Below, piece after piece: positions 28,430 to 37,661 of a DNA stretch of 64,000 nucleotides. Within the stretch, counting starts at the first letter, position 1. Every line of letters starts with the position of its first letter. Source of the DNA: Ureibacillus sp. FSL W7-1570 (GTDB lineage: Bacteria > Bacillota > Bacilli > Bacillales_A > Planococcaceae). Location: positions 2,425,001 through 2,489,000 of the forward strand of contig NZ_CP151979.1 of the NCBI RefSeq assembly GCF_038593265.1, given 5' to 3'. A program made the position numbers and the translations under genes. The notes below the pieces were generated by a model. The model did not search any database and was not told where the DNA came from. It saw only the letters and a program-made list of their open reading frames with translations.

Positions 28430-30802
28430 GTGTACAGAAATATTTTTGTTTTAATGACGTTGGTCTTTTTAACCTTTTTTATTCATATTGATACAGCTCG
28501 CGCTGCGCCCCAATTGGAAGTGAAGGCCGAAATTGGGGTCAATAATACCGTCAAATTATATCAACCATTGCCGTTAAAATTAACCATCACGAATAACGGA
28601 AGCGCCTTTTCCGGCGATATGGTCATTGATGCGGCTGTCACTTATTCAGCCGGATCTGCCCAAGTATTTCCGTTAGATTTGGCGGAAGGGGAAACAAAAA
28701 CATTATCGATTTATTTGGATGGTTTTTCTGACGATTATATTTATCGCACACAAAACGAACCACTCTTCACTTTCTATGAAGGTGGAATCGAAAAGGGGAA
28801 AGCAATCGATTTTTCAGGGGATAAAAATCCACGTTTTCGATATTTCCATGACGGGGATACCGCTTTTATTTTCACCTATACAGAAAATAGCGACCGTTTG
28901 GCGGCCCTATTGCGTTTAAGCCAATATGTGCCGAACTACAATATTGAAATTTTCAACCTGAACCAAATTTCCGGTTATGAGTTCCCTTCGGATGTAAAAG
29001 GGTTTGCAATGGCGGATTTATTCGTTGTGGATGAGATGAACATTGCTGATTTATCGGAAGAGGAACAACGGGCGATTTTTGAATGGGTCAAAAAGGGAGG
29101 AATCCTTCTCGTCGGGGCATCGGAGCAAATCGAGCGTTCCATGGGAATATTCGGCGAATATCTTCCTTTACAATTGTCCAATGAAAAAGCCGTTGTTACA
29201 AAAGAAGCATTGGGCACATTGTCCAAAGGCGGCCTCTTTACGGAAAATATTGAAGTGTTTCAGGCAACCGAACGGGAAGGGAGCAAAAGAATCCTTGCTG
29301 ATGGGGATACCGTTCTCGCTTCTTCCGTTGATTTAGGAAAAGGGAAAATTATTCAGACGACTTTTTCGTTGGGGGATCAGCCCCTTTCCACGATGGATGG
29401 ATACGGGAAATTGTTAAACGAAATTTTGGATGTCCAAACGAGTTTATTAGGTTGGATCAGCGGGGATTATTTGGACTCATTATCTTATGAAGTCAGAAAT
29501 TTCAACGAATTATTCCCTTACTTCCAAGTGAATACCGTATTGATCATCGTCACAATCATCCTTTATATGTTCATTGTTGGACCGATTTTATATTTCCTAT
29601 TGAAAAAGATGGACAAAAGGGAACATGCATGGTGGGTGATCCCGGCACTTTCGATTGTGCTCACTTTATTGATGTTCATTGTTGGTGCCAAAGACCGCAT
29701 CATGCAGTCGCAAATTAATCAGTCCGCTTTTTATAAAGTGGATGGAAACGATCTGTCGGGATATTATGTGGAGTCCATTTTAACGAACCGGGGCGGGGAT
29801 TTTGTTTTGTCGATGGATGAAAATACCTCCGCTTTTGCAACGGTTGATTATAGTGTGGCCAATACGGGAAGGTTGCATGAGAAAGCTTATACAAAAAATC
29901 AGGGGAATGGCTCAAGCATTCATTTGAGAAATTTGAATTATTGGTCTGTGCAATCGGTTATTGGGGAAACAAATATCCCGGATGCCGGAAATTTTGAAAT
30001 TGATTTAACCGTGAAAGATTCCGGAATTGAAGGAACAGTAAAAAATAATTTCCCATTTGTGATAAAAGATGCAACCATTTGGACCGGTTCCCGGAAAATC
30101 GAAATCGGGGATATCGAGCCGAATGAAACCGTGCAAGTCTCAAAACAGCTGAACAGCACCATTTTATTAAAACCGGTTGCCCCTTCAAACTACTGGTTTG
30201 AACCGAAAAAAGCGGATGAATTAATTCCGAAAAGGATCGATCAATTAAATTACCAGGCTATCAATCTGATTGATGAAAATCAACCGGCATTGGTCGGCTG
30301 GGTGGAAGAATCGCTTGTCGGCATCCAATTGGAAGGCAGTGCCGAAGTGAGTCCAATCGCGGTCATCATTCAAACGTTCCAACCGAAGATGGAAATCAAT
30401 GGGGAATTTTCAATCAATGACAGCATGATGGAAACATGGGTGTATCCTGTGAATGAGGGCTATGCTGAACTGGTTGATGAGCAAACAAAAGAATGGAGCA
30501 TAAGCCCTGGAGAGTATGAATATCGAATCCAAGTTCCGGAAGAAATTTATAAACATAATTTCCAATTGACTCAAATAAAGATAAAAAATCATGAGAAGGA
30601 CAGTATAGCCATGTCCATTTGGAACAATTCGACAAATCAATATGAAGCCATTACCGGTCAGGAACACGAAATAAAAGAAAAGATTGACCAATACATTTCT
30701 GAAGGCCGGGAAATTTTGATATTGCTGCAAGTCGGCGCGAATGCCGATGAATCGCTGATGCATATACCGTCTGTTGAAGTTAAGGGGGTGGCAAAAGAAT
30801 GA
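28430..30802 (+). CDS. Exported membrane-anchored protein, first gene of ABC/MoxR/vWA operon
   Basis: 790 residues from GTG 28430, ten bases behind AAAGGAG. A signal peptide (about 1-26, ending ARA) is followed by an extracellular beta-rich region with Ig-like features and a segment of GATase-like fold (about 150-300: FAMADLFVVDEMN, then GGILLVGASEQ). Two membrane helices lie at about 365-390 and 400-420 (TVLIIVTIILYMFIVGP and WWVIPALSIVLTLLMF), then a second beta-rich domain to the end. No enzyme motif recognised. Its stop overlaps the start of the ABC ATPase gene (ATGA), so it is probably a partner of that transporter. Confidence 0.75.
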   Translation: MYRNIFVLMTLVFLTFFIHIDTARAAPQLEVKAEIGVNNTVKLYQPLPLKLTITNNGSAFSGDMVIDAAVTYSAGSAQVFPLDLAEGETKTLSIYLDGFSDDYIYRTQNEPLFTFYEGGIEKGKAIDFSGDKNPRFRYFHDGDTAFIFTYTENSDRLAALLRLSQYVPNYNIEIFNLNQISGYEFPSDVKGFAMADLFVVDEMNIADLSEEEQRAIFEWVKKGGILLVGASEQIERSMGIFGEYLPLQLSNEKAVVTKEALGTLSKGGLFTENIEVFQATEREGSKRILADGDTVLASSVDLGKGKIIQTTFSLGDQPLSTMDGYGKLLNEILDVQTSLLGWISGDYLDSLSYEVRNFNELFPYFQVNTVLIIVTIILYMFIVGPILYFLLKKMDKREHAWWVIPALSIVLTLLMFIVGAKDRIMQSQINQSAFYKVDGNDLSGYYVESILTNRGGDFVLSMDENTSAFATVDYSVANTGRLHEKAYTKNQGNGSSIHLRNLNYWSVQSVIGETNIPDAGNFEIDLTVKDSGIEGTVKNNFPFVIKDATIWTGSRKIEIGDIEPNETVQVSKQLNSTILLKPVAPSNYWFEPKKADELIPKRIDQLNYQAINLIDENQPALVGWVEESLVGIQLEGSAEVSPIAVIIQTFQPKMEINGEFSINDSMMETWVYPVNEGYAELVDEQTKEWSISPGEYEYRIQVPEEIYKHNFQLTQIKIKNHEKDSIAMSIWNNSTNQYEAITGQEHEIKEKIDQYISEGREILILLQVGANADESLMHIPSVEVKGVAKE

Positions 30803-31734
30803 TTGAAATTCAAAATCTCACAAAAATGTTTGGCAATTTCAAAGCGCTTGATGGTTTGAATATGACGGTTGAAGAAGGAGTTGTTTTCGGTTTTGTCGGT
30901 GCCAATGGGGCAGGAAAAACCACAACCTTCTCCATCCTTGCCACCCTTCTTTCGCCGACATCAGGGGATGCGTTCATTAATGGCAAAAGCGTTGTGAAAG
31001 AACCTCAGGAAGTGCGGAGATTGATAGGCTACATGCCTGACTTTTTCGGCGTGTACGACCAGTTGAAAACCGATGAATATTTAGATTTTTATGGCGCCTG
31101 TTACGGGCTTACGGAAAAAGAGAGAAAAGTGCTCATACCGCAGCTTTTGGAGCTTGTGAATTTGTCGGATAAGCGGTATGAGTATGTGGATTTATTATCC
31201 CGGGGGATGAAACAACGGCTATGTTTGGCGCGCTCGCTCATCCATGATCCAAAAGTTTTGATTTTGGATGAACCCGCTTCCGGTTTGGATCCGCGGGCGA
31301 GGGTAGAAATGCGGGAAATCATCAAGCAGCTAAAACAAATGGGAAAAACCATCCTGATTTCATCCCATATTCTTCCTGAACTTGCGGAGATGTGTGATGA
31401 AATAGGCGTCATCGATCGCGGCAAGTTGATTACCCAAGGCAGTGTTGCAACGATTCAGGCCCAATTGCAAGGCGATAAGCATATATCGGTGAAAGTATTG
31501 GACGAAATTGAAAAGACGGTGAAGTTTTTGGAGGAAGATCCGTTTATTTCATCCATTGAAGTCTTGGAAGGAAATAATGAAATCACTTTTGTTTATAAAG
31601 GATCTGCAGAGGAACAAATGAAATTATTGAGAAAAGCGGTTTCCGCGGGACTTTCCATCTATGCTTTCATGGAGGAGCAAAAAGATTTGGAAGATGTTTA
31701 TATGGCGATTACGAAAGGAGCGGATGCGAAATGA
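30799..31734 (+). CDS. ABC transporter ATP-binding protein
   Basis: 311 residues. Walker A GANGAGKTT (about 34-42), Q-loop region, signature LSRGMKQRL (about 132-140), Walker B VLILDEPASGLDP and switch His in SSHILPEL. C-terminal extension of about 85 residues as in CcmA/NatA-type ATPases paired with ABC-2 permeases. Overlaps the previous gene by four bases and the next by four, so the three are translated together. Direction of transport and substrate unknown. Confidence 0.92.
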   Translation: MIEIQNLTKMFGNFKALDGLNMTVEEGVVFGFVGANGAGKTTTFSILATLLSPTSGDAFINGKSVVKEPQEVRRLIGYMPDFFGVYDQLKTDEYLDFYGACYGLTEKERKVLIPQLLELVNLSDKRYEYVDLLSRGMKQRLCLARSLIHDPKVLILDEPASGLDPRARVEMREIIKQLKQMGKTILISSHILPELAEMCDEIGVIDRGKLITQGSVATIQAQLQGDKHISVKVLDEIEKTVKFLEEDPFISSIEVLEGNNEITFVYKGSAEEQMKLLRKAVSAGLSIYAFMEEQKDLEDVYMAITKGADAK

Positions 31735-32588
31735 AAGGACTGATATTGAATCCCGTATTGCTGAAGGAACTGAAATTGCGTTTCCGCGCCTTTAAAAGCT
31801 TTTCCGGTTTGATGTTTTATTTGGCGTCATTGATCATATTTGTGTCCGGCTTCCTGCTTGTATTCACTGAATTTTCGGTGTCCGGCTTTTTTAGACCGAG
31901 CGACAGTTTTACGATGTTTGTCGTACTTTCCGTATTGCAAATGGCCCTTGTCATGTTCATTACTCCGGGGCTAACCGCCGGAGCAATCAGTACAGAGCGG
32001 GAAAAACAAACATTAAATATTTTGCTGACAACAACCCAAACGTCGTCGCAAATTATTGTCGGAAAGTTGCTGTCGTCCGTGGCATTCCTTATTTTAATGC
32101 TGATTGCCGGGCTACCGCTTTATAGCATCGTGTTTCTGTTTGGAGGCGTATCTCCATGGCAATTCGTCACCATGTTTTTCTTTTATTTGGTGACGCTCAT
32201 TGCCATTGGCAGCATCGGCATCATGTTCTCCACGATTACGAAAAGAACGATTGTTTCCATGATTGCAACCTACGGGTCAATGATCTTTTTGGGGGCTATT
32301 ACCTTATTCTTCTTTTTCATTGGCTACTCATTGGAGATGATGGTCACAAATCAAAACGCCCAAAATCTGACGCCATTTTCGCCGATTTCCTATTTCTGGG
32401 CATGTATCAATCCGGGCGTACTGATTGCCACTTTGCTCTCCCCGGACATAAAGAATGGATTGCAGGAAATGGTGGGAATCAGTTTTCCAAATTGGATTGT
32501 ATATTTAATCTTTTATGTGCTGATCACTGTGGTATGTTTAACCATCGCCATTCGCAAATTGCGGGCAAATATGAAAACCAATCGCTAA
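31731..32588 (+). CDS. ABC-2 type permease
   Basis: 285 residues with six hydrophobic segments (about 25-45, 60-80, 110-130, 140-165, 175-200, 255-275). The motif STEREKQTLNILLTT after helix 2 is typical of ABC-2 permeases of the Nat/Gld type. Together with the ATPase gene it forms one transporter. The ATG overlaps the ATPase stop. Confidence 0.88.
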   Translation: MKGLILNPVLLKELKLRFRAFKSFSGLMFYLASLIIFVSGFLLVFTEFSVSGFFRPSDSFTMFVVLSVLQMALVMFITPGLTAGAISTEREKQTLNILLTTTQTSSQIIVGKLLSSVAFLILMLIAGLPLYSIVFLFGGVSPWQFVTMFFFYLVTLIAIGSIGIMFSTITKRTIVSMIATYGSMIFLGAITLFFFFIGYSLEMMVTNQNAQNLTPFSPISYFWACINPGVLIATLLSPDIKNGLQEMVGISFPNWIVYLIFYVLITVVCLTIAIRKLRANMKTNR

Positions 32589-32600
32589 GGAGTGAGAAAG

Positions 32601-34040
32601 ATGGATCGTCAAAAACAGTTGATGAACTATGTAAAGCGGGCACAACGAAGCTTGAATGCCGAAAAACTGCTGCCTATGTTGCAATACGGGATTTTCCTGT
32701 CATTAATATCCGGTTTGGCGATCCTCATCGTTTCTCGCTTCTTTGTTTTTGCCTATTACGATGAAACGGCTTTGATGATTGCCTGCGCGGCGTTTGTTGC
32801 AACGGTCGGATATATGTGGTTCAAGCGCGTTCGCACAAAAGAAGCGCTGAGAAAGTTGGACGCTTTTTATCCATATAACGAGCTTGTCACGGCTTTTTCT
32901 TTTAAACAGGATGAACACCCATTGGCAGATTCCATCCTGAATAAAGCGGTCAATGAGTCGGAAGAAGCCTATGAACGGTTTAAAAAACGCAAGAAACATT
33001 ATTGGCGGCCAAAAACGTTGGTGGGTATATTAATCGCCGCCATTATAACGGGGACTTTGTTGATTTTTCCTTCAGAAACGCAGCAGGATGCGCAAGTGGC
33101 TGAAAAAGAAAAGGAAGTCATCCGGGAAATTGAAAAGGAAGTAGCCAAACTGGAGAAAAAAGCCCAATCGGAAGATGCGAAAAAAGAAATGAAAGAGCTG
33201 CTTGAAAAGTTGAAAGAAGTGGAAACTTCCGAACAAGCCCTGCGTGAAGTGGTGAAAAAGCAAAAGGAATTGAACCTGCAAGAACAAAAGCTGCAAGATA
33301 AGAAACTGGCTGAAAATGGAGAAGGAGCAGGGTTGACGGATGAAGAAGTGCAGAAGCTGAAAGATATTGCGGAAATCAAGAATGCGCTTGCGAAAAGTGC
33401 ATCCGGCACTCAGACGGCTTTAAGCAAACTGGGAAAGCCGATCAGCATTGATCTGCAAAACACCATCAGCAAAATGGCTGAATCTCAAAACGGCACAACC
33501 AGCGGAAAAACTTCCAACAATCCGAGCGGGACAGGAAATAACCAACAGCAAAATAACGGTCAGACAGGTCAAGGAAGTACCGGTTCCGGCAACAATCAGG
33601 GCCAAGGAAACAACGGCTCCGGCAACAATCAAGGGCAAGGAAGGACCGGATCCGGAAGTGGTCAAGGACAAGGAAGCGGCAGCGGGACAAGTGGCCAAGG
33701 ACAGGGCGGCGGTTCCGGATCTGGTGGACAAGGAGGCGGAGCATCAGCTGGGAGCGGTGCCGGAACAGGAATGGGAGGCCGCAGCCTGCTCTCCATCCCT
33801 TCTGAACGGGTGGGAGAAAGCGGCGGTCCTACTGTAGACGGCGGTCCATTAGGTGAAGGGGACTCTGCGGGAGAACAAAAAGGAACGGTTCCGGTGACGA
33901 AAGGAACGGTACGGCCATATGAAGAAGTGGTCGGACAATATGAAGAGCGGTACATGCAAAGTACAAAACGTCTACAATTGCCGAGGGATTTACAAAATGT
34001 CGTGGAGTCGTATTTTTCATCGATTCAGTCTGAGGAGTAG
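32601..34040 (+). CDS. Membrane protein with coiled coil and Gly/Ser/Gln-rich region
   Basis: Start is the ATG at 32601, eight bases behind AAGGAG; 479 residues. Two membrane helices near the N-terminus (about 30-75) and one at about 140-155. A long charged coiled coil (about 165-245, KEVIREIEKEVAKLEKKAQ) follows, then about 130 residues of low-complexity GSGNNQGQG-type repeats. The C-terminal segment reads YEERYMQSTKRLQLPRDLQ and VVESYFSSI. That ending resembles BatC/DUF4175-type proteins found beside MoxR operons. The repeat DNA is GC-rich and prone to slippage. Role unknown, possibly a scaffold. Confidence 0.7.
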   Translation: MDRQKQLMNYVKRAQRSLNAEKLLPMLQYGIFLSLISGLAILIVSRFFVFAYYDETALMIACAAFVATVGYMWFKRVRTKEALRKLDAFYPYNELVTAFSFKQDEHPLADSILNKAVNESEEAYERFKKRKKHYWRPKTLVGILIAAIITGTLLIFPSETQQDAQVAEKEKEVIREIEKEVAKLEKKAQSEDAKKEMKELLEKLKEVETSEQALREVVKKQKELNLQEQKLQDKKLAENGEGAGLTDEEVQKLKDIAEIKNALAKSASGTQTALSKLGKPISIDLQNTISKMAESQNGTTSGKTSNNPSGTGNNQQQNNGQTGQGSTGSGNNQGQGNNGSGNNQGQGRTGSGSGQGQGSGSGTSGQGQGGGSGSGGQGGGASAGSGAGTGMGGRSLLSIPSERVGESGGPTVDGGPLGEGDSAGEQKGTVPVTKGTVRPYEEVVGQYEERYMQSTKRLQLPRDLQNVVESYFSSIQSEE

Positions 34041-34051
34041 GGGGAATTCGT

Positions 34052-35044
34052 TTGTTTAGTGAACAACAATATGCGGAAATGGCCGAACAATTGCAGCGGG
34101 TAAGGGAAGAAATCGGCAAGTTCATTGTCGGCCAGGAAGAGGCCATCGAATATACGCTGTTTTCCATCTTAGCGGATGGCCACGCCTTATTGGAAGGCTT
34201 GCCAGGCATGGGGAAAACGATGTTGATTCGGACGATTTCAAAGGTATTGGATTTATCTTTTTCCCGCATTCAATTTACGCCGGATTTGATGCCTGCCGAT
34301 ATTACAGGGACAAATATCATTCAGCGCACCGAAAGCGGCATGCAGCAATTTGAATTTCAGCCGGGCCCGATTTTCAGCCAAATGGTGTTGGCCGATGAAA
34401 TCAACCGGGCGACGCCGAAAACCCAGAGCGCCTTATTGGAAGCGATGGGGGAAAAGACGGTGACGATTTTGGGCGATACAAAGCCTATGGCGAAACCGTT
34501 TTTCGTATTGGCGACGCAAAACCCGATTGAAATGGAAGGAACCTATCCTTTGCCAGAGGCGCAAATGGACCGATTTTTATGCAAAATATTGGTACCTTAT
34601 CCTGGCAAAGAAGAGTTGATCGAAATTGTTAAACGGACAACCGGTTCGCAAAATGTGCAGTTGGAAAAAGTGATGGATGCGGAGCGGTTGATTGTTGCGC
34701 AGCAAATGGTCAAGGAAGTATTGGTGGCCGATGAAATGCTGGAATATGCAGCTGATTTGGTGGTGGCCACCCATCCGAAAGAGGACGGCGCCCTTCCGTT
34801 TGTGAAGCAATACGTCATGTACGGAAGCGGGCCAAGGGGATTCCAAAGCATCATTAAACTTGCGAAAGCGCGGGCAGTGTATAACGGAAGATTCCATGTA
34901 GCCATTGCGGATATTAAAGCTGTGGCCAAGCCGGCATTGCGCCATCGGATTCTATTGAATTATGAAGGGGAAGCAACAGGAAAAACGACAGACGCGTTAA
35001 TTGAAGAAATTTTAAATGAGATTCCTCAAGGAGCTTCATCATGA
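34052..35044 (+). CDS. MoxR-family AAA+ ATPase
   Basis: 330 residues from TTG 34052 behind GTAGGGGG. Walker A EGLPGMGKT (about 48-56), Walker B VLADEINRA, sensor 1 LATQNPIEMEG and the arginine-bearing lid region (YGSGPRGFQSIIKLAKARA). MoxR ATPases act as chaperones with vWA-domain partners, inserting metal or remodelling complexes; the next three genes encode such partners. Stop overlaps the next ATG by four bases. Confidence 0.94.
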   Translation: MFSEQQYAEMAEQLQRVREEIGKFIVGQEEAIEYTLFSILADGHALLEGLPGMGKTMLIRTISKVLDLSFSRIQFTPDLMPADITGTNIIQRTESGMQQFEFQPGPIFSQMVLADEINRATPKTQSALLEAMGEKTVTILGDTKPMAKPFFVLATQNPIEMEGTYPLPEAQMDRFLCKILVPYPGKEELIEIVKRTTGSQNVQLEKVMDAERLIVAQQMVKEVLVADEMLEYAADLVVATHPKEDGALPFVKQYVMYGSGPRGFQSIIKLAKARAVYNGRFHVAIADIKAVAKPALRHRILLNYEGEATGKTTDALIEEILNEIPQGASS

Positions 35045-35907
35045 GTCATTTCATTCTGCCGGATGATTTAATTGCAAAATTGGGGCGCTTATCGGTTGCC
35101 ACATCTTCCAAATTGAGGGGACACCATAAAGGTTCCCATCGCTCCTCGCGTATCGGTTCATCCCTTGATTTTTCCGACTATCGGGAATATGCCTTGGGGG
35201 ATGACGTGCGGCAAGTGGACTGGAATGTCTACGCAAGAACGGAAAAATATTTTATTAAGCGTTTTTTGGATGAACAAGAAATGAGGGTCCATATTTTGCT
35301 GGATTCTTCCCGCTCGATGGGGGAGGGGAAAAAGTGGCTGTTTGCAAGGCAGATTGCCTGTGCTTTAGGCTTTATGGTCTTGAACCGGGACGACCGGCTT
35401 TCCTTTTCCACATTAGAAGAAAATACGTTTTTCAGAAAAAAAGGGGCCGCTTATCGGAAAGCCTACTTGCAAATGGTGACAAACATGCAGGAGGCAAACA
35501 TTAAAGGCAGTTTTGCCCGAAATGGTATAAAGGCCATTCCAAAAGACTGCACCGTCCTTTTTGTTGTGACGGACGGTTTGGAGCCTCTGGAAGAATGGGA
35601 ACATTTTTTCCGCAAGCTCCCCCGCTTTTCAGGGGATGTCCGGTGCATTCAAATTGTGACGGAAGAAGAATTGCATCCAACCTTTACCGGAGATGTTCGG
35701 CTGATTGATGCAGAAAGCGATGAAGAACTGAATGTTTCGATGTCGAATAAGGTGCTGGAGCAGTATCAAAAAGAACGGGATGAGCATGAGAAAGCATTTT
35801 ATGCCATCTGTAACCGTTTTGGCATTAAAACCATCCAATTAGTTGCGGAAGACGGGATTCAGCGGGCCATTTTTCATCAACTATTAAAGAATCGGTGGGT
35901 ACAGTGA
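35041..35907 (+). CDS. DUF58 protein (YeaD type)
   Basis: 288 residues, soluble. Carries the DUF58 core SSLDFSDYREYALGDDVRQVDWNVYARTEK (written here in part: DYREYALGDD, DWNVYARTE) and continues into a vWA-like fold with LLDSSRSM as the MIDAS-type motif. Companion of MoxR ATPases across bacteria (compare B. subtilis yeaC-yeaD). Coupled to moxR by an ATGA overlap. Confidence 0.9.
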   Translation: MSHFILPDDLIAKLGRLSVATSSKLRGHHKGSHRSSRIGSSLDFSDYREYALGDDVRQVDWNVYARTEKYFIKRFLDEQEMRVHILLDSSRSMGEGKKWLFARQIACALGFMVLNRDDRLSFSTLEENTFFRKKGAAYRKAYLQMVTNMQEANIKGSFARNGIKAIPKDCTVLFVVTDGLEPLEEWEHFFRKLPRFSGDVRCIQIVTEEELHPTFTGDVRLIDAESDEELNVSMSNKVLEQYQKERDEHEKAFYAICNRFGIKTIQLVAEDGIQRAIFHQLLKNRWVQ

Positions 35908-35918
35908 GGTGATACACT

Positions 35919-37661
35919 TTGGGTTTTAGTCAAACCTTCTTTCTATGGGCGATAATTTTCCCAATCATTGTTCTTTTATATTATTTCTTTCGGAAAAAAT
36001 ATAAAAAACAAGAAGTATCTTCCACCCTTTTTTGGGAACAAGTGATGCAAGAAACCAAAGTATCACCTTACTTAAAACATTTGCAGCGGAATGCGTTGTT
36101 TTATTTCCAAATGTTGGCGCTGCTCTTATTCGTCCTTGCACTGATGAATCCATATGTCAAAACGAAGGAAATCAGCGGTGAGCAAGTAATCTGGATTGTT
36201 GATACATCTGCGACAATGCTTGCGGGAAAAGAAAAAACGATATTTGAGAAACATCGGGATGAAATGCGTTCTCTCGTCAAATCGGTGGGTGAAAGGCCTT
36301 TAACCATCATTACAACCGGAAGTGAACCAAAGGCGGTTCTCCGGCAAGAAACCAATGCGCGGCAAATTGAAAAAGCCATCGATGAATTGGCTGTTACCTA
36401 TGAAGAAGAGCAGTTAACGAAAGCGATTGATATGGCTAATGCCTTTGTGGGGAATACGCCAACAACGATTTATTTATTTACGGACGCCGTTTCCCGTACA
36501 GAATTGCCGATTGAAAGCGAACAGGTGAAATGGGTTGTAAAGGGGGCCGATGCAAAATTTGAGAATGTATCCGTTACCCGTTTGGCTGCAACGAACGTAA
36601 ATGGTGAAACTCTTGCTTTATTGCAGCTGAAAAACGAAACGGAAGAAAATCAAACCGTGCGCCTCTCTTTTTCCGATGGAGATGGCAAGGAACTTTTGGA
36701 AAAAACGATTACGTTGCAACCAAAAGAAGAATGGATCAACACTTTTGAATCATTGCCTGAAAGTGATGTGCTCAATGCAGCAATTCAAGTCAACGATGAT
36801 TATGAAGCGGACAATTCGATCATGACCATCGTTGGAAGCGATCCGTATGAAATTGCGATAGGGCAAGATATGCATAAATTGGTGCAAGTGGGATTCCAAT
36901 CGTTGGGCGTAGATGTGAAATCTGTTCCGGAACAACAATTGAAGTCGTTGAAGGGAACCATTGTCGTGACGAATCAAACAGAACTTCTCGAACGGGTTGA
37001 ACCGATCATATTGATTGGACGTGATGACGAGATAGAAAGCGAAGTAAGTGGAAAAGTGGAAGTTTCCCAAGATGAACTGTTTGCCTTCAGCTCATTGGAA
37101 GATGTATATGTAGGCGCCGTTTATCCTCCTTTTGAAAACTTTGAAACGATTGCCAAGGTGGATGGCCATCCGCTGATCCAACGGTCGCCGAAAGGGGATA
37201 TCGTGATTTTGACGGATATCCAATCAACCGATTGGCCTCTACATCCTTCGTTCCCTTTATTTTTATGGAGTGTCCAAAATGAGCTGACGGAAGGGAAAGG
37301 TTCATTAGGCATATTCACACCAAATGAACAACGGGCCGTATCGTTGGTTCCGGGCGATTGGTCCATTTACACCGCGGATGGAAAATACGTGTCTTCCTTT
37401 GAACGGTCGCAGGAGTTTCGGGCGCCGGCAAAGCCTGGATATTATGTTGCACGTTCTGAGCATGAAGAAAAACCGTTTATTGTTCAATTGCCGAAGACGG
37501 AACGGACGATTCAGGAAGGGGACAGTTTTGAGTTGGGTAATGTCAAAGGCGGACAGGAGGAAGTAAGGAATGAATCCCTGGCGCGATGGATTGTGCCCGT
37601 CATTTTATTATTGCTCATCATAGAGTGGGAGGTGCAAAGAAGACGTGGATTTGCGAATTGA
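35919..37661 (+). CDS. BatA-type membrane protein with vWA domain
   Basis: 580 residues from TTG 35919 behind GAGGTGA. N-terminal BatA domain with membrane helices (about 5-25 and 60-78: YFQMLALLLFVLALMNP), then a vWA fold with the metal-site motif DTSAT (about 93). A long beta-rich region and a last membrane helix at about 555-575 (WIVPVILLLLIIEW) follow. Overall like Bacteroides aerotolerance (Bat) proteins. Its 3' end overlaps the next gene by 17 bases. Confidence 0.85.
   Translation: MGFSQTFFLWAIIFPIIVLLYYFFRKKYKKQEVSSTLFWEQVMQETKVSPYLKHLQRNALFYFQMLALLLFVLALMNPYVKTKEISGEQVIWIVDTSATMLAGKEKTIFEKHRDEMRSLVKSVGERPLTIITTGSEPKAVLRQETNARQIEKAIDELAVTYEEEQLTKAIDMANAFVGNTPTTIYLFTDAVSRTELPIESEQVKWVVKGADAKFENVSVTRLAATNVNGETLALLQLKNETEENQTVRLSFSDGDGKELLEKTITLQPKEEWINTFESLPESDVLNAAIQVNDDYEADNSIMTIVGSDPYEIAIGQDMHKLVQVGFQSLGVDVKSVPEQQLKSLKGTIVVTNQTELLERVEPIILIGRDDEIESEVSGKVEVSQDELFAFSSLEDVYVGAVYPPFENFETIAKVDGHPLIQRSPKGDIVILTDIQSTDWPLHPSFPLFLWSVQNELTEGKGSLGIFTPNEQRAVSLVPGDWSIYTADGKYVSSFERSQEFRAPAKPGYYVARSEHEEKPFIVQLPKTERTIQEGDSFELGNVKGGQEEVRNESLARWIVPVILLLLIIEWEVQRRRGFAN

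Noticed and set aside
33420-33837. ORFs opposite or offset to the Gly-rich gene (up to 129 residues)
   Set aside because: Artefacts of GC-rich repeat DNA; no ribosome site, no family features.
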